DNA from: Asterias rubens
Taxonomy: Eukaryota; Echinodermata; Asteroidea; Forcipulatida; Asteriidae
DNA: 64,000 nt
Assembly: GCF_902459465.1 (NCBI RefSeq)
Contig: NC_047063.1
Span: 20,859,685-20,923,684 of the forward strand
Direction: 5' to 3'
The position numbers and the translations under genes are program-made. This document shows, one piece after another, positions 1 through 12,700 of the stretch. The number at the start of each line of letters is the position of its first letter. Within the stretch, counting starts at the first letter, position 1. Below the pieces are notes generated by a model. It was not told the origin of the DNA. It made no database searches and saw nothing but the letters and a program-made list of their open reading frames with translations.

Positions 1-310
1 TGATATGGTATAACACATTGTGAGAAACAGTTCCCTCTGAAGTGATGTAGTTTTCGAGATGGAAGTAATTTTCCACGAATTTGGTTTCGAGACCTCAAGT
101 TAAGAATTTGGGGTCTCGAAATCAAGCATCAGAAAGCTATATAATTATTAACAACTTTGTGTGACGGGTGTTTTTTATTTCATTATTATCTCGCAACTTC
201 GACGACCGCTTGAGCTCAAATTTTCACAGGTTTGTTATTTTATGCATATACTATGTTGAGGGGAGTGAATACTAGTCTTTGACAATTACCAATAGTGTCC
301 ATTGTCTTTA
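1..310 (+). mobile_element. TTAA-flanked MITE (family 1), 5'-truncated by window edge
   Basis: This non-coding element carries the family-1 landmarks in order: the 'gagaaac.gctccctctgaag' block, an internal inverted repeat around 'gaggtctcgaaatcaa', the 'ttttcacaggtttgttatttt' block, and a terminal 'gacaattaccaatagtgtcc'. Full copies elsewhere in the window are about 360 bp, start with AGGCAGTGGACACTATTGG or a variant, and end with its reverse complement beside TTAA. Here the left end lies outside the window. It has no ORF of note and is presumably non-autonomous. Confidence 0.8.
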
Positions 311-668
311 AAGGCACTGGACACTATTTGGTAATAACACTCAAACTAATTGTTAGCGTAAAAACTTACTGGGTAACGAGCAATGGCGAGCTGTTGACAG
401 TATACAAACATAGTGAGAAACGGCTCCCTCTGAAGTAGCGTATGTTTGAGATGTTTGACTATGAGATGTTTGACTTTAACTGGAACCTTTTATTATGCAT
501 CTGAAAGCACACCAAGTAAATGCAACGAGGCTGTTTTCTCTTTCATTATTTCTTGCAAAATGCGATGACCAATATTGAGCCCTGATTTGAACAGGTCGGG
601 AGTATGTTGGACTACACCAAGTGTGAGAATACTGGTCTTTATTACCAAATCGTGTCGAGTGCCTTTAA
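308..668 (+). mobile_element. TTAA-flanked MITE (family 1), complete copy
   Basis: The copy runs from TTAA-AGGCACTGGACAC to a degenerate right end 'gagtgcctttaa'. It abuts the preceding copy so closely that the two share a single TTAA (308-311). The internal 'ctccctctgaag' and 'atgcatctgaaagcacac' blocks match other copies, but it is more diverged, with several internal deletions. Confidence 0.8.
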
Positions 669-989
669 AGAATTTGGGACCGGATTTGGTGACGCATAAG
701 TAAAACTTGGATTTTATTGGTGTTATTTTCAACCTCTTTGTGGATGAACTTAGCTTCTATCATTTTGTCTTTATTTATTTTACACTTTTGAATGCATTGT
801 GCAAACTAGATCTCAATACCGCATGCACAAATACATGGGTCAGAATGAATGCTGCATCAGTTTGACCCTTATCTGGGTCATTTTTACACAGCTTTTGGAT
901 CATATTGACCCCGACGTAGGTCACGCAAAATTTGACCGGAACCGGGTCAATTCTGACTCAGAAGTGCTTCGAATTTGCGAAATCAGAGC

Positions 990-1195
990 TCAGACATTCA
1001 ATACTCTCTCTAAATGGAATGGAACACTCTCCCTAACCACATCAAGGATGCTATCACTATTCACATTTTCAAGAAACTCCTCAAAAGTTTTCTCTTCCAT
1101 AAGTGTATAAAATTAGTTTCATCCAACTGTCTTGAACGCCTTTGAACAACTTTGCTTGATTTTGGCGCTATATAAATCCCATCATATTGATTGAT
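990..1195 (+). mobile_element. LINE 3'-end remnant
   Basis: With one frameshift the sequence reads WN then NTLPNHIKD...IFKKLLKSFLF. This is the pattern seen at the extreme C-terminus of CR1/L2-like non-LTR retrotransposon ORF2 (W-N-x-L-P, then F-K-x-x-L-K). It is followed by 'ggcgctatataaatcccatcat' and a short TGAT-repeat tail ('attgattgattga'). It is a broken, non-functional fragment. Confidence 0.5.
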
Positions 1196-1584
1196 TGAAA
1201 TGTAAAAATATTAAAAACACCACACTCTTTTTTTTTTTTTTTTTTAGTTGTCCCTCAAATGGCTCTTTAATTAGAGTGGTGATTATTTCACTCTTTAAGA
1301 GCGGTCTCACTCGAGGATAGAGTGAAAAATAACTTTAAAAAATTGCAAACTTCAATCTAAAAGAGTGGAAGGACTCTCGAAAAAGAGTTTTGCTCTTCAA
1401 AGAGTGCCTTTTCACTCTTAAAGTCACCTGGAAGTGGTATTTTTTTCAAAATAAAGCTTGTGTCACTAATATATGTGTTTTGATGAGTGGATTGTGAATA
1501 AATAGTTAACTAAGGTTTTAAAAAATCAGTTCTTATGTTATTTACAAATTTAAGAGTAGACCCCGACCCGATAGGGCGCTGTTC

Positions 1585-1784
1585 GTGACGTCAGTCGAGG
1601 CAGACTTTGCCTGTAATGCGTAGAGTAAACACAATTGCAAAGTACATGTACGGACCAAGTCGTGAGTTTGTACGTTTCAAAAAAAACTTTTTGAAATGTA
1701 CCACTCACGACTTGGACGTACATGTACTTTGCACGTGTGTTTACTATACGCATTGCAGGCAAAGTCTGCCTCGATTGACGTCAC
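1585..1784. repeat. 200-bp near-perfect foldback palindrome
   Basis: The left arm (from GTGACGTCAGTCGAGG at 1585) and the right arm (ending CCTCGATTGACGTCAC at 1784) are reverse complements over about 100 nt, with roughly ten scattered mismatches. The centre lies at about 1684 with essentially no loop. Both arms contain GCAAAGTACATGTACG and CAAGTCGTGAGT. The transcript would form one long hairpin. The best explanation is a foldback DNA element; a hairpin small-RNA precursor is possible but unsupported. Confidence 0.8.
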
Positions 1785-2086
1785 AAAAGGGGTAGGCGGA
1801 GTCAGCCCCCCAAACCACTTTACATATGTTTTAAACATATAAATCGTGACAAACAATTACTAAAAAAATGGTTTTATTGTTCGTAAGCATATACTCTTAT
1901 GTTTGAAAGAAAAACCTATTTCCAGGTGACTTTAAGTAATTAGAGCGAAACCTAGGTTTAGTTCTACAAGGTGTCGGGACCTCCGGTTATCTTTCTAAGT
2001 CTAAACGAGTCTCAACATTGAATGTCTCAACACCAAATCCCATAAATCTTTATTTTTCCTTACCTAGGAATCTTGAGACTGTGACA

Positions 2087-2937
2087 ATGACCAGCCGGGT
2101 AGCTGCTGCTCTTATATTTACTCTTATGCTTCAAACAGTAGTAGGTGAGTCCCCCATAGGCCTAAAAAAATATCCCGCTAATTTTTATCTTATTATGGAC
2201 AAATAAATCGCATTCTCAAACACTAAAAGTCAATGGCTCGTGTTTGTGTGTATTTTGTGCACGAATTGGCTTCAAAGTGACGCTTCTACTAGAACAGATA
2301 ACAATAATAAACACTTTGTGAAAGTATGAAGTAGCATACAAAAATTCGTATTTTAGTTCGGGAGGCAATTCGGAGGGTCACAGTTCCTTACAACTGTGGA
2401 TTTCAAAGCATTATTCACACCGCTGAACAGGCTAAAGAAGGGTTGCTCAGACAAATGAAGTTAATGTTTATCTATCTAAAACCAAAATATTGATACCTCA
2501 CCATGCAATGCCTCAAATCCTGTATTTATCTATAGTTTGACTTTTTGAAATGTAAACGTAATAAGTTATTAGCTAGTGTTGTGGGGTCCACTGTTATGTG
2601 GGATGAGACAATGTGAACAAAATCTTTATTATTTTCCCGTGATTTTAACACATTTCTACGAAGTTTTTATTTTGTTACTTTGATACACTTCAGTTATCAA
2701 TATATCGATTCCAAACTCTCGTTTTTTTTAGTTTTTTTTACAGCCACTGATCCTTGGTGCTACGTCACACCCCTCCTGGGGGCGGGGGCAGCCGTGGGGG
2801 CAACGATGCGGTCTGTTGGCAAGGCAACCATTCGAGGGTTCAAAGGAGTAGCAACTACCAGCGCAGCGGGCGTAGCTGGCGCCCTTGCAGCATCATATGT
2901 CTTCCCTTGTGGTGACTGCGGATGTTTAGAACATTGA
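2087..2937 (+). CDS. candidate small secreted Gly/Ala-rich peptide, two exons, 83 aa
   Basis: Exon 1 (coding 2087-2144) encodes a short hydrophobic leader, residues 1-19 (MTSRVAAALIFTLMLQTVV), and ends in phase 1 at G|GTGAGT. Exon 2 (2744-2937) follows a pyrimidine-rich tract and TTTTACAG. It restores the frame and runs to TGA. The predicted chain begins near residue 20 (ATDPWCY). It has Gly/Ala zipper-like stretches at about 30-40 and 60-70 around a cationic middle (R42, K46, R50, K53), and four cysteines (25, 75, 78, 80), three of them in a C-terminal CGDCGC motif. Exon 2 is clearly GC-richer than its surroundings, as expected for coding sequence. An acceptor-like TTACCTAG ends at 2067, so a 5'-UTR intron is possible. 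An in-frame ATG at 2018 would lengthen the N-terminus but bury the leader. I do not recognise the family. A membrane-active or antimicrobial role is only a guess from composition. No close AATAAA was seen. Confidence 0.5.
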
Positions 2938-4195
2938 CGACGACCGAATGTTGCGGCCATCTTTGTAACATTACCAGTGATAAAACAGTTCTATATAATT
3001 CTTTAAACAAACAAAAGTCTTTGGGCACCACCGTCCGCATGTTTTAAATCATATTGATACACAAAAAGTGAACATTTCGAAATTAATGGCAGACCCCAAC
3101 AATGCCCTGGCTCTAAAGGGACCTATATGACATCAATACTCCGCCATTGTGTGTGCAATTTTTGACGGCATTATTAAGACATTTCTATCGTTGATAAACA
3201 AACATCGCTGTTTGGCAAGGACGGCCGAATGTTAGCAGAACGTGTAAACCATGCTTAATAACAGATGTCCATCAATATCAATACCCTTTTGAATATTGTT
3301 TAAAATGGTTACAACTGTGACTGTGCCTACTGTTTTTATGCCTTCCCTTAACACTGCAACAAAAATGTATCATACTTCAAAGTCACCCCAACGAAAAAAT
3401 ACTAAAAGATCTATAGAGTACTCCAATTGCTCCCGTTTATTACCGGGTAAGTTGGTATTAAATGCTGATATCAAAACTAAACATGCAATGGTTTAGATGT
3501 ACACAGCTAGCAGTCTGGCATGTACGAGGTTGCAAAATTACATCGACCCCACAAATGATTCCTTTGCTAAAGTTCATGCAAGCTGTCTGTTTTCTTAACC
3601 ATTGTATAACTTCTATTCAAAACCACGTCAGGTACATGTACTTTGTATAGGCCAACTAAACGAAATATCGTTATAGTGTAATTAAAGTGACTTATGTGAA
3701 CATTGCTTATACGATGTAGTTGTTATTTCATTATCAGTAAACAAAGGTTCAATCTTATTCTGGAGTTTTAAAATGGTAAAGTCCAACACTTCTTCCCCGC
3801 ATTTGACTGCAAGCACTTAAGTTCATGCTCACTGGTACAGTGGAGATAGTGCAGATCAGCGACTTGTGTGAACGTTATGCACGGACGTGAACTTTGGATG
3901 TTTTTAAAGTCAATGATAAAGGAAAATGTGTAATATGAATAACAAAATCCCATAGCAACGACTAAGATCAATGACTTTCAGAACAATTAAGATGCAGGCA
4001 TGCGTTTATTGAAAATTGCAGTAAAACATTTTCAACCGCACTATAGGCAACAAAATAACAGAAAATGTAGAAATGTAGGGTCATTTTTGTCAACGTTATA
4101 CTGATAATAGAAAAGTTAGATAAAAAAGATACATTAAAAGTCAACTGTGAAAGTTTAAGCTGAAAAAGTGTCTTGCCTACTATAATATGCCTGGG
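2938..4195. other. intergenic, no gene recognised
   Basis: This AT-rich sequence contains only short ORFs with no family resemblance or splice-supported continuation. I see no well-defined repeat until SINE fragments begin near 4195. Confidence 0.6.
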
Positions 4196-4260
4196 GCAAG
4201 TACAGTGCTAACACACATCGGTGTATGGGTAAAAAAAAAAATTACTCTTACCCACATGTA

Positions 4261-4450
4261 CCCGCTGCCTACTATAGGATTCGAACTGCCTCTAGCTACC
4301 GGGCAATCTCGGTAGTCTAGTTGGTAAGACACTGCTCTAGAATTGCAAGGGTCGTGGGTTCGAATCCCACCCGAGTAACACGCCTGTGATATTTTTTTCA
4401 CAGAACTCGGGTAAGTACTGAGAGTACAGTGCTAACACACATCATTGGAT
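4261..4450 (+). mobile_element. tRNA-derived SINE (family A)
   Basis: The head contains an A-box-like TAGTCTAGTTGG (4313-4324) and a consensus B box GGTTCGAATCC (4357-4367). Before it lies a leader 'cctctagctaccgggcaatc', and after it a conserved tail containing 'gtgctaacacacatc'. A tail fragment of another copy sits just upstream at about 4195-4230. The tRNA fold is imperfect and the same sequence recurs at four or more places in the window, so this is a SINE and not a tRNA gene. Confidence 0.75.
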
Positions 4451-4830
4451 ACAAACCAAAATATTAATATTCTTTATCCCTGATGCAAATCTACTGTTAT
4501 ACTACTATAGCGCATAGCTTGTTCAGAATGAACAGCAAAGCGTTATTCATGGTTTTTCAGCAAGAATGTCGAATATGAATCCAATTAATGGAGGGTACCA
4601 CGTCTCTGACCCGCAGCATTTCCCAACAAAATTTATTTCTGAATCTGTTGGGGAGAAATTCGCAGACGAAATAGTTATTTCACAGTATGCTTCTCCATTA
4701 GGCCAACTATCTTTATACCAAGGGGGCTTTGGTTTCAGATAGAAACTTCACAAGTTGTCTCCGGGGTTAGGGGGAGACCAATGCTTGCCGGTGTCAAATG
4801 CAATTGTGTCCGCCATGCCATACTGTCTGT

Positions 4831-5029
4831 ACCCGCTGCCAAAACATAGGATTCGAACTGCCTCTAGCTACCGGGCAACCTCGGTAGTCTAGTTGGTAAG
4901 ACACTGCTCTAGAATTGCAAGGGTCGTGGGTTCGAATCCTAACCGAGTAACATGCCTGTGATATGTTTTCACAGGACTCGGGAAATTACTGAGTATACAG
5001 TACTAACACACATCGGTGTATGGGTAAAA
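4831..5029 (+). mobile_element. tRNA-derived SINE (family A), second copy
   Basis: It has the same leader, A box, B box (ggttcgaatcc) and 'ctaacacacatcggtgtatg' tail as the copy at 4261, in the same orientation about 570 bp downstream. The two copies are highly similar over about 190 bp. Confidence 0.75.
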
Positions 5030-5281
5030 ACCAAAATGACCTTTATTTAAAAACACATGTAAAATACCCGGAACCACCTGATTTTGTTTTACTCCCCTTT
5101 CCAATCTGTGTCCCCGCCCACCCCAAACCCCAGATACACTCAACCTCGTCTATTAAAGCGACAAGGACCCATTATGATATTATGGGAGCCGGGTTCGAGG
5201 ATCCGTTATAGTATGCAGCTATAATATACTGTCACTGCAGTGGAACGAGGTAAAATTAGTCTGGTCTCACATTAGTGTGCT

Positions 5282-5287
5282 TATAAA
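5282..5287 (+). promoter_or_regulatory. TATA-like box upstream of the SARS1 start codon
   Basis: TATAAA lies 148 nt upstream of the seryl-tRNA synthetase ATG, in a stretch without repeats. The position suits a short 5' UTR, but housekeeping promoters often lack TATA and no transcript data are available. Confidence 0.25.
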
Positions 5288-5434
5288 ACCAGTACGAAAT
5301 GCTAAGGATTCAGACATAATGTATTATCGTACACATGTTCAGAATTTTTCAGTATTGCATCAGACACGTCTACGTGTGTGACTGTGTATCGTGTCGTCCC
5401 TCTTGACAATAAACCTCTTCATTTTTAAGCAAAA

Positions 5435-8400
5435 ATGGTGTTAGATGTAGAGCTTTTTCGTGCTGATAAGGATGGCATTCCTGACAAGATCAAGGAGAAT
5501 CAAGCCAAGCGATACAAAGACGTTACTTTGGTGGATAAAGTCATCGAAGCAGACACGAAATGGAGGAAACGTAAGTTAGCATATTCGTATTCGGTGGCCA
5601 GGGTTTTTGGTCCCACACCTCTCTCCACGGCCCGAACTTGGACCATACGTCGCTAATGAACAATAATTTCTGCCAACATCTGCATCAAGGGAATCTAGAT
5701 AAGGGGAATAGATGAAGGCCTAGATGAAGGCCAAACTTGTTTTAAAACAAGTTGTTCCGATCTAGTTGCGATAATCGTAACCCTCCATCCTCCCGACGGT
5801 CGGAGACCGGAGGGTTACGACACACAAGACTGATATTATCGGTGTAACTAGCAGTTTTGACCAGTTTTTGCCAGACTCGTGATCAGATTCGTCCTTTTTT
5901 TCCACTTTCCAAAATCATGACAGACATTCTAAACACATGGAGTTGATCTTTATTGTATGACAACGTCATCTGGAACCCTTAAAACAACATCATGAAAATA
6001 TTTGGCAGAAAAAACGACAAAAACTTACCAAAAGACTGACCGAATATATCCATAATCCATAGCGGGGTCGACTAGTGATTTTGAACGTCGCACTTGCTTG
6101 GCAACAACCAATCAGCGTGACCCAACCATGTGGGGGTATGGAGCAGCACACGGTTAGGGGTTCATTTTAATTTTCTTAATCATATTTATATAAAAAAAGA
6201 AGGGGAAAAAAATAAATAAATATTTTTCCAAATCATCGGATTTAGCTGAGCCTCCGGGTTGTTGGTGTATGATGGGGGTTGTTGGTGTATGATGGGGGTT
6301 GTTGGCGTGGGGTGGGTTGGGCTCGTTTGTCTCGCAGAGTTGGGGTAGTGGTGATCTTTTTTCTTTAGATTAGCACGCAGGGAATTATTTTTCTTAATAT
6401 TTTTTCTGTATGATTTTTTCAACAATTCTTTGTTCTGGAGCAACGATTTGTTTTCAGATGACCAGAAGGGAGTTTAATTAAGTCGATGAATAAGGGTTAG
6501 GGGGTAAGTTAATTACTGGGGTAATCGTTTGCAATTCGAGAGCTGCAAAAAAACTGTAAATAATTCAGAAACAAATATTTTCAAACTTTTATTCAATTTC
6601 AGCGACAATGAAATAAATATGGGTTGGAAAGTTGACCACCATCTTGAAATCAGTGGAAAGTATATTAACATAATCATCAACAAATAAAGGTTTGAAAATG
6701 GCCTTGGTGCCCTTTCAGTTGGCTTTGGTGCCCCTTTCTTTTTGAGAGCTTTTGAGGCCAAGTGGCCTTGCCCCTCTGAAGCTAAAGGTTGAGGCCTGTT
6801 TTACTATACAGTCAAACACATTTATGATTTACATTCATGTTAAATCCTTGATAGTGGTCCGGGCTTTTTTTTAAAGTTTGGATGGCACAAAAATTTCATG
6901 ATAATGACCGTTCAAACATTAAAATGTTCTCACATGAAATAGCATGAAATGTGATTGTGACAAATTGTGAATTTTGTTTTAATTCTTGCCATCCATTTTA
7001 TCAGTAATATATTTCATGTGGATTGTTTTCACTTAGTGCGTTATGAAGCTGATAACTTAAACAAGATGAAAAATCTTTGCAGCAAGATTATCGGAGAGAA
7101 AATGAAGGTTTGTTAAAGAAACAACATTGTCGTTAATCACTGCATACAAACAAAATATACCATACAATTCTTTCTAAGGTAAAGCCGGGTTCATACTTCC
7201 TGCGAATACGAATATGCTAAGCGAATTTTGACATCACAAATTCGCAACAAATAATTCCCAACAGTTGAACTGCGTTAACTCCTGCGAAACTTTCGCTGCA
7301 AAAACAGCCCTGTGAGTGTGACATCAAAATTCGCTCGATAAGATGCATTCGCAGGAAAATATGAACCAGGCTTTACACTACTACTTCCGATGACAGAGTA
7401 GCAGAGTTTACTCAAAGCAAAACTTAATGATATTAAACAGTCTAACAGTGGGAGGGTTGACTATTTACCATGTGATGATAAAATTGCAGACTGGTAGTTA
7501 ATTTATCGTTCAAAACCAATTGGATGACATTGAATGGCTGTGAGAACAGTGTGAGGGTTAATCAATATGGAAATGTACAACAATAGTTATATTTCCTATC
7601 TATTTATTCAAAGGAACATGACGTAGTTGGTAAGAAAAAACTTGTCTAAGATCTTAAGATCATAGATTACATAAAATTTACACAGACGGTCTAAAGATGA
7701 TGATAGTAGAAAACATCCCTTGAAAAGGTTCTGTCTGAAATGTCATATTTGATAAGAAATAAATATAACTATTTTCTCGTTCGGAGTTAATTTATTAATT
7801 TTTTTAATTGATATCTTGCAAAATATGTAATAAGTTTTGCGTAAATTTCTTGTGACACAGATGGCCGATTGATTTCAAATCTTTACAGGGTTGTCAGTGT
7901 ATGTTGTATTGGTGGATTGAAGAAAGTGCTTACACTGCAAGCAACTGTTTTATTAGCAAAAAAAAACAGCTAATGTTCCGTTTGAATTTGTATTTCATTG
8001 TGTTCTGATTGTGTAGAAAAAGGAGCCAGTTGGTGATGTGGACCAAGAACTCCCCGAGGAAATTGTGTCGAAATTGGACGAGTTTAAGGCGGAAGATCTC
8101 AAGGTAAACTTTGAATAAAATATATTTATTAAACAGTCCAAATCCGCCAAAATCCTATTCTAAAGTTAGTGACTTTTTGGTATAAGGTTGCTTTATTATT
8201 GATGAACTTGTATAACCTACCTTAAAAATGTTGATGAACTTTGAACTTTGACCCAATGTAGGCACTAACTGTGTCGCAGATTAAGAAGGTCAGACAGTTG
8301 ATCGATGATAAGATCAGTAAGTGCAACGAGAACCGCGTCGTTTGCGAGAAAGAGCGTCGGGACAATCTGATGGAGATTGGCAACTTTCTCCACGAGTCTG

Positions 8401-9742
8401 TCATCGTCAGCAATGATGAGGTGCGTGAAGAAGATGATCATTTAACTTTGACTCTTAGAAAATTAATTACCCCCAAAATCTATTGTACACTACATGTATA
8501 AATTGACAGGTTTCAAACTAACCCACAGAACCCACTTAAAGGCGATTGACTCACTGCCCTCTGGTCATTGCATTGGTGCCCTTGAAATGATCCCCAGTAG
8601 AAACTTACAATTTTCCTAATAGGGTGCCCCAATACCAAAGAGAAAATGCCTTGGTGCCTTGCCCTTGAAACATTGAAACATACAGAATTGAGATGCATCC
8701 ACCATGATATTACATCCATGGTACATGTACAAACCGTTGGCTTGGGTCCTAGGTTGGAATCGAACAGGGGGGTCGACAGAAGTGAAAGCACCACTCTCAA
8801 ACCTGAGCTCCCAGTAAGTACCAATCATCTGTTGACTCATTTTTGTTGTTCTTCTTGCTTTATCTAGGATGAGAAAGGCACTTACTTTTTGTTCTCATTG
8901 CTTTATCTAGGCTGAGAATGGCACTTTTTTTTTTTTTTTCTCTCGCTTTATCTACATGTAGGATGAGAATGGCATTTATTTTGTGTTCTTCTCGCTTTAT
9001 CTAGGATGAGAATGGCATTTATTTTGTGTTCTTCTGGCTTTATCTAGGATGAGAATGGCATTTATTTTGTGTTCTCGCTTTATCTAGGATGAGAATGGCA
9101 TTTATTTTGTGTTCTTCTCGCTTTATCTAGGATGAGAATGGCATTTATTTTGTGTTCTTCTCGCTTTATCTAGGATGAGAATGGCATTTATTTTGTGTTC
9201 TTCTCGCTTTATCTAGGATGAGAATGGCATTTATTTTGTGTTCTTCTCGCTTTATCTAGGATGAGAATGGCATTGTGAAGACCAATGGAGATTGCACCGT
9301 CCGTAAGAGATACTCTCACATGGACTTGATTCACATGATTGACGGGATGGACGGAGAAAGGGGGGCGACAGTGGCTGGTAGCAGGGGATACTTCCTCAAG
9401 GTGTGACCATTTATTTATCATTTTAGTCCTCGGGGGGAGGGGTCTGAAGATGTTTTGCAGGATTGCGACCATCTAAAAAGCTTTTGGTTCTTGATAGGGG
9501 GCAATAAGCTAAAGCAAGATTTGTCTGTTGTTATCACATTTTATGGTTTTGATGTGCTTTGTCACCAGCATCTTGTGCATCAAAGAAACTGATCAAAGTT
9601 TGCACTCCTGCTCACAAACTTCACTCCTTTCCATTTCAAAAAGCAAACACAGTTCGTGGATCTTGCCTTTTGTATCCATGCACCTAGGATCTGCAATAAT
9701 TTAAGAGCTAATTGTGCCGCCCTTGAACAGCCTCAAAAATTG

Positions 9743-9785
<43 letters not shown>

Positions 9786-12700
9786 AAACCCACCAGCCTT
9801 GTCCCTTTTAACAGTTGTCCACTGGCCAAATGGCAGTTCAAACACTTGAGGACCAGTCCAAATTATCTCCAAGTTGGGAAGCATCTTTAGTTCATTTGAA
9901 ATATAGAAAAACTATTGTTTATTGTTTGATAAGTGACAAAGATGATAGACTAGTGAAATGACAAGCAAACTGGTCCTCTTAGCTAGTCTACGGCTCGGAT
10001 TTTACATTGGGCCGTCGACAAGTGACCAGTGATACTTGCCTATGGCAAATAAGGTCACAATCACTGTGAAATATTTTTTAAGAGAATGAAATGAAGTGAA
10101 TATTGACTTTGAGTCTGGTATTTAAATCTTGTCCAAGTGATTGTTCAAATAGAAACAATTTACAAGTTAAACTGTGTAGGAAGCCCTATCTCATGAAAGA
10201 TTATGTTCTTGTGTGATAAATTCTGGTCCGATAAACATTTTAAGCTTCAAGCACACCCGTCTTGTGAAATGTCGCCCCCAAATCAAGCCTTGTAGTTTTG
10301 AAAATTTTATAACAATTATTGAAAAATCGAAACTGGTCTGGTAAGCATGTAGTTTTCGAGAAAAAATGTAATTTTCCACGTATTTGATTTCGAGACCTCA
10401 AGTTGAGGTCTCTTGCAACCCCTGACATTTGACCCCAAATTCGAGCCTTGTAGTCACTCAAATAGTTACGGGCAAACCCTGCCCACTCAAACCCTGCCTA
10501 CTCTCCTTGAACATCGATCCACCTGTTATCCATCTTATCTTCTTGCAGGGACCTGCAGTGTTCCTCTCTCAAGCAGTCCAGCAGTACGCTCTGAGACTAC
10601 TGCACAACAAAGGCTACACACCGCTCTATACGCCGTTCTTCATGCGCAAAGAAGTCATGCAAGAGGTTGCCCAATTGAGCCAGTTTGATGAGGAGTTATA
10701 CAAGGTACGTCATAGCTTGCAGAGTGTCCCGGCCTAGCGTTCTTGTGCGCCAAGCTCAAGTCTGGTAGCTAGTCACCAGGGTGTGACCAGCACCCGATTT
10801 CACAAAATTAGGATGAATCTTACCTCCAGTTAAGACGTGTAACTTGTCCTCTCTTAGGATAGGTTCAATGCGTTCAATACGGAACTGAACTCGTCCAAAG
10901 TCCTAAGATTATTCCTAAGTCGTATGGGTTCCTTTGTACTTTTTTTTCCAAGAGCAAGAAAGAAATAGCCTCAAATTCAAACCTACTGGGCTATAAAACC
11001 CTGCCTGGTCGGATGTTTGTGGTCAAACGTTTCAAAATAATTCTCCAAAGAGTGGTGATTGCTCTGAGAAGAACCTGTGGCATGTGGTTTTTACATTGAG
11101 ATGTTAGTTACATTGAAAATACATCCTTTAAATGGGACATTCAGCCATAGTTCTCATGTTCTAGGATTAGTTAAGCAATAGAACCCAGAACACTCAACAA
11201 CAAAAGAGTAGGGGTTAACCTTGGTGTTTCTGATTGACGTAGAAAGCACCCTTGTTAACAGGTTTTCTCAGGCTTGCGAGCCAAAGTGATTAGATTCACT
11301 TGGGAGGCAACTATGGTTTCATAAAATCAGAAGTAGTAATTATAAAAGTAAAACCTATAGTAGTACAGTTTAGTCTGTTAAGGTCTTCAGGGCCCTGAGA
11401 TATTTCAATAGAGGATTGTTAAAGGGAAGTTACACGTTTGGTTATTGTCAAAGACCGGTCTTCTCACTTGGTGTATCACAACATAAGCACACAATAACAA
11501 GCCTGTGAACATTTGAGCTCAATGGTCATCGAAGTTGTGAGAAAGTGATGAGAGAAAAACACCCTTGTTGGACGAATTTGTGTGCTTTCAGATAGGAATA
11601 AAATACTTCTAGCTAGAAGTCTTTTATTATTTTAGTGAGAAATTACCTCTTTCTCAAAATCTATTCTACTTCAGAGGGAGCCGTTTCCTACAGTGTTTTA
11701 TACTATCAACAGCTCTCCAATGCTCGTTACCAAGTCAGACTTTCTTGGGTGAAGTTCCTCGACCATTTAAGAATTGAGCTTCTTTGTGTTAATGTGGGGG
11801 TTGTCGTGGCAGAGCGGGTAAGATGACCAAACTCAAGCTCTGGTATATCTCTTCAGCAGAGTGTGGGTTCGAAACCCGGTCTTGACACTTGTGTCCTTGA
11901 GCAAGACACTTAACCATAAGCTTCTCTCCACCGAGGGGTAAATGGGTACCTGTGAGGGCAGAGATGGTTCTTGTGGTTGAATAGCTAAGTGCGCTACATA
12001 TTTGGCAAACAGCCTGTATACTCCCCAGGGATCTGAGATGGTTTAAGGAATGATTTAAGGTCCAGTGACAGGGGTTATAATGTTGAAGCTGGATAAGTTG
12101 GTTAAACTTCAGAAAAAGGCTATTCGCATTGTATGCAAGGCCCCCTTTCTCGAGCACACCACTCCCTTGTTTAAGAAACATAAGCTATTGTCTGTTATGA
12201 ATATAAATGTATTTCAGCAAGATGTTTTTATGTATAAGTTTGTAAACAACCAACTTCCTAAATCATTACTCAATCTTTTTGTTTTTAACAGCACCGTACA
12301 TGATTACAATACTAGGTCGTCAGCTAAATTACATGTTCCCCTATTTAGATCAACTCTTTCCCAACACACAATTTCTTTCACTGGACCCCAAAACTGGAAT
12401 AATCTTCTACCACCAATTACTAATTGCCCCTCAATTAGCTCGTTTAAATACCTACTAAAAACGTTTTTACTAAATTCCCAACATAATTGATCAATTTGCT
12501 TTTTTATACTGGTAGTTGGCTTAGCCGTTACTTACCTACCTACTTACTCGTCTATGTTTTCTAATTTGTATTGTTTGTTTAATTGTTGTCCCTTTGTTTA
12601 CTTCACTTACATGTTCTGCTTCATAGTTATATTTACATTGTTTAACCATGGTTAAACCTTTGTATAGTTATCAACTGTAGTGATATGTATTTATTTATTC

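Noticed and set aside
2018..2206. 62-codon ORF from the upstream ATG, read through the intron donor
   Set aside because: A strong donor at 2144|2145 and an acceptor-like site ending at 2067 argue for splicing. The ATG at 2087 gives the better leader.
4300..4378. Possible tRNA gene (A and B boxes, cloverleaf-like)
   Set aside because: The same block with a constant leader and tail recurs at 4831, 35960, 45567 and 59690, and the stems are imperfect. It is a SINE.
12065..12490. 141-codon ORF as a host gene
   Set aside because: The sequence is the C-terminal signature of a LINE ORF2, and it is followed by a (TTGA)n tail.
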